Source: Gramella sp. MAR_2010_147 (lineage in GTDB: Bacteria > Bacteroidota > Bacteroidia > Flavobacteriales > Flavobacteriaceae). Taken from it: a stretch of 64,000 nt of DNA. The stretch covers positions 372,001 through 436,000 of the forward strand of contig NZ_LT629741.1 of the NCBI RefSeq assembly GCF_900105135.1, written 5' to 3'. How positions within the stretch are numbered: position 1 is the stretch's first letter; each line of letters opens with the position of its first letter. The notes under the pieces are model-generated. The model saw nothing but the letters and a program-made list of their open reading frames with translations. It did not search any database and was not told the origin of the DNA. Below, in pieces: positions 61,939-64,000 of the stretch. A program made the translations under genes and the position numbers.

Positions 61939-64000
61939 ATGAGTAAAGTAAAAACAGGAATAGGCAGAAGGTCATTTATTAAAAGTGTTTCTGTTGCAAG
62001 TGGCGGATTGATCATAGGTTTTAACTGGATGGCCTGTAAAGGGCCGGCGGAAGAAGGCAGCAAGGAAATGGCAATGCAAATGCCCGATGAATGGTTTGAA
62101 CTAAACGGATATTTAAAAATAGGAGATAATGGGATTGTCACTATTTATTCTCCCAATCCGGAGATAGGTCAGAATGTGAAGACTTCCATGCCTATGATCG
62201 TAGCTGAAGAACTGGATGTAGACTGGAATAATGTGGTCGTAGAACAAGCTCCGCTCAATACAGAAGTTTTTACTCGTCAGCTTGCGGGAGGAAGCCAGTC
62301 TATTCGCCAAGGATGGGAATCCTTAAGAACTGCAGGGGCTACAGCAAAACAAATGCTCTTAACTGCAGCTGCAAAAAAATGGGAAGTTCCGGTTTCTGAA
62401 CTTTCAGTAGCAGATGGGATAATAAAGCATGCGAATAGCGATAAATCTATAGGTTATGGTGAGATCGCCAAAGCTGCAGTAGATGTGGAGATCCCTGAAG
62501 AAGTTGAGTTAAAAGACAATGATAGTTTTAAAATTATAGGAACATCCCGTAAAAATGTGGATGCTAAGAAAATAGTGACCGGCCAGCCGCTTTATGGTCT
62601 GGATACTTATAAAGACGGGATGCTTATCGCTATGATCGTGCAACCTCCCGCTTTCGGTATGGAATTCAAATCCATGGACGACGAAAAGGTGAAGGAGATG
62701 CCGGGGATAAAAGATGTTTTTACCATAGACACCTATCCCGAAGATATGGAAAAGGAATGGAGTGATGTGGGAGCTTTTTCTAAACTGGTTGTTGTGGTAG
62801 GTGAATCTACCTGGCAGGTGATGCAGGCTAAAAAAGAGTTGAAGGTAGAATGGGATCTAAATCCCGAACTAACCAAAGAAATTGAGATCCTGGAGAAATC
62901 TGCTGGAATGGATGATGCCAGCGGATTAGAAAGCAGTGGGATCCATGCTTCATTAATGGCCGGAGTGGGTTCTAAAAAATCTGAAATAATAAGAAGGGAT
63001 GGCGATCCTGAAAAAGCATTTAAAAATGCCGCTCGTGTAATTGAACGTTCGTATACCTGCCCGTTTCTTGCGCATAATTGTATGGAACCAATGAACTTTT
63101 TTGCAGATGTTAGCGGTGGTAAAGCTCAATTATTGGGTCCTATCCAAACTCCGGAATATGCCGAAAAAAGCATCAATAAACGCTTAGGATTTGATCTTGA
63201 GAATATAGACATTCAAATGACCCGTATGGGTGGTGGATTTGGTCGCAGGCTGTATGGTCACTTTTTAGTGGAAGCTGCAGTGATTTCTGAAAAAATGGGA
63301 GCTCCAATAAAACTTGTGTATTCAAGAGAGGATGACATGACCAATGGTGTGTACCGCCCGGCCTATCATGTAACCTATCGTGCAGCCCTTGATGCTAGTA
63401 ATAAGCTGACGGCTTTTCATGTAAATGCGGGAGGAATTCCTGAAAGTCCGCTTTTTGCTAATCGATTTCCGGCAGGAGCTTTAGATAATTATCTAGCTGA
63501 AAGCTGGTCGTTGAATTCTAATATTTCTGTGGGTGCATTTAGGGCACCTCGTTCCAATTTTATTGCCGGGGCTGAACAATCATTTTTGGATGAACTTGCA
63601 GAAGAAATGGGAGAAGATCCTATTCAATTCAGACTGGATATGCTGGAACGTGCAGGAAATGATCCTGTGGGAGAAGAAAATGACTATGATGCCGCCCGTT
63701 ATGCAGGTGTATTAAAAATGGCTCGTGATAAATCTGGATGGACTAATAACAATTCCGGCCTAAGTCGCGGCGTTTCTGCTTACTATTGCCATAATTCCTA
63801 TGTGGCCCAGATTCTTGATATGTCAGTAAAAAACAACGAACCTTTAATAGATAAAGTGACCTGTGCGGTAGACTGCGGAATTGTGGTAAATCCCGATGCG
63901 GCTAAAAATATGGTAGAGGGTGGAACCATAGACGGAATTGGCCATGCCCTTTACAGCGAAATGACCTTTGAAGATGGAGTACCACAACAGAGTAATTTTG
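61939..64000 (+). CDS. Molybdopterin-binding large subunit of xanthine-dehydrogenase family (IorB-like), 3' end outside window
   Basis: An open frame starts at ATG 61939 and runs off the window at base 64000; 687 codons are visible of a protein usually near 720-750. The N-terminus has a twin-arginine signal (GRRSFIKSVSVASGG) followed by a Cys in NWMACKG, so it should be Tat-exported and perhaps lipid-anchored. Further marks are GQNVKTSMPMIVAEELDV, TRMGGGFGRRLYG, and NGVYRPAYH and VGAFRAPRSNF in the molybdopterin-binding part. It would hydroxylate an aldehyde or N-heterocycle substrate, which is unknown, outside the cytoplasm. Confidence 0.93.
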   Translation, partial: MSKVKTGIGRRSFIKSVSVASGGLIIGFNWMACKGPAEEGSKEMAMQMPDEWFELNGYLKIGDNGIVTIYSPNPEIGQNVKTSMPMIVAEELDVDWNNVVVEQAPLNTEVFTRQLAGGSQSIRQGWESLRTAGATAKQMLLTAAAKKWEVPVSELSVADGIIKHANSDKSIGYGEIAKAAVDVEIPEEVELKDNDSFKIIGTSRKNVDAKKIVTGQPLYGLDTYKDGMLIAMIVQPPAFGMEFKSMDDEKVKEMPGIKDVFTIDTYPEDMEKEWSDVGAFSKLVVVVGESTWQVMQAKKELKVEWDLNPELTKEIEILEKSAGMDDASGLESSGIHASLMAGVGSKKSEIIRRDGDPEKAFKNAARVIERSYTCPFLAHNCMEPMNFFADVSGGKAQLLGPIQTPEYAEKSINKRLGFDLENIDIQMTRMGGGFGRRLYGHFLVEAAVISEKMGAPIKLVYSREDDMTNGVYRPAYHVTYRAALDASNKLTAFHVNAGGIPESPLFANRFPAGALDNYLAESWSLNSNISVGAFRAPRSNFIAGAEQSFLDELAEEMGEDPIQFRLDMLERAGNDPVGEENDYDAARYAGVLKMARDKSGWTNNNSGLSRGVSAYYCHNSYVAQILDMSVKNNEPLIDKVTCAVDCGIVVNPDAAKNMVEGGTIDGIGHALYSEMTFEDGVPQQSNF

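Noticed and set aside
1..64000. tRNA or rRNA genes, CRISPR arrays, transposases, integrases
   Set aside because: I saw no tRNA cloverleaf, rRNA-like stretch, regular repeat-spacer array or mobile-element enzyme in any frame.

Overview
The window looks like a chromosomal segment of a marine-type Flavobacteriaceae bacterium (Bacteroidota), close in style to Gramella/Christiangramia, Salegentibacter or Zunongwangia. This rests on low G+C, weak or absent Shine-Dalgarno sites, a promoter of the TTTG / TAnnTTTG type, and a typical flavobacterial gene set (Wza/Wzc/CpsB/Wzi, M61 and S10 peptidases, multi-PAS sensors, CheB-CheR-kinase fusion). The genus is inferred from protein style, not from a database search. 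No rRNA, tRNA, CRISPR array, transposase or phage gene was seen.

Region 1 (1-18695) is a surface polysaccharide locus. It holds glycosyltransferases, a GNAT-like protein, two paralogous polytopic membrane proteins (polymerase candidates), a polysaccharide deacetylase and one reverse-strand GT2 gene. A compact PglC/PglD/PglE/PglF-like cassette follows, which would make and transfer a bacillosamine-type first sugar. After it come the export machinery (Wza lipoprotein, Wzc tyrosine kinase), the opposing CpsB-type phosphatase on the other strand, and a Wzi-like outer-membrane protein. One membrane protein gene carries an in-frame run of ten G, a phase-variation candidate.

Region 2 (18749-27231) has a six-PAS/one-GAF sensor that ends just after its H-box, with no ATPase domain, next to a single-domain response regulator. 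A membrane-anchored endonuclease/exonuclease/phosphatase-fold protein, a PAP2 phosphatase, and a VWA / AAA+ ATPase pair with altered Walker motifs follow.

Region 3 (27232-42423) is mostly housekeeping. The thrA-thrB-thrC operon is preceded by a previously unlisted small leader ORF rich in Ile, Met and Thr codons. S10 peptidase, UbiB-like kinase, KefB-like antiporter, M61 peptidase and a proC-proB-proA operon follow on the minus strand.

Region 4 (42424-50074) is a light-sensing operon: CheB-CheR-PAS-histidine kinase, bacteriophytochrome, response regulator and heme oxygenase (source of the biliverdin chromophore). A good Bacteroidota promoter lies upstream, with a 24-bp palindrome at the expected start point.

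Region 5 (50144-64000) has gamma-glutamyltransferase, an RluE-like pseudouridine synthase, an M3 peptidase, a roughly 237-bp element bounded by inverted repeats, an AraC-type regulator, a YbbP/YbbA/TesA-like group, two tandem paralogous small membrane proteins, and an IorA/IorB-like molybdenum hydroxylase whose large subunit runs off the window end.
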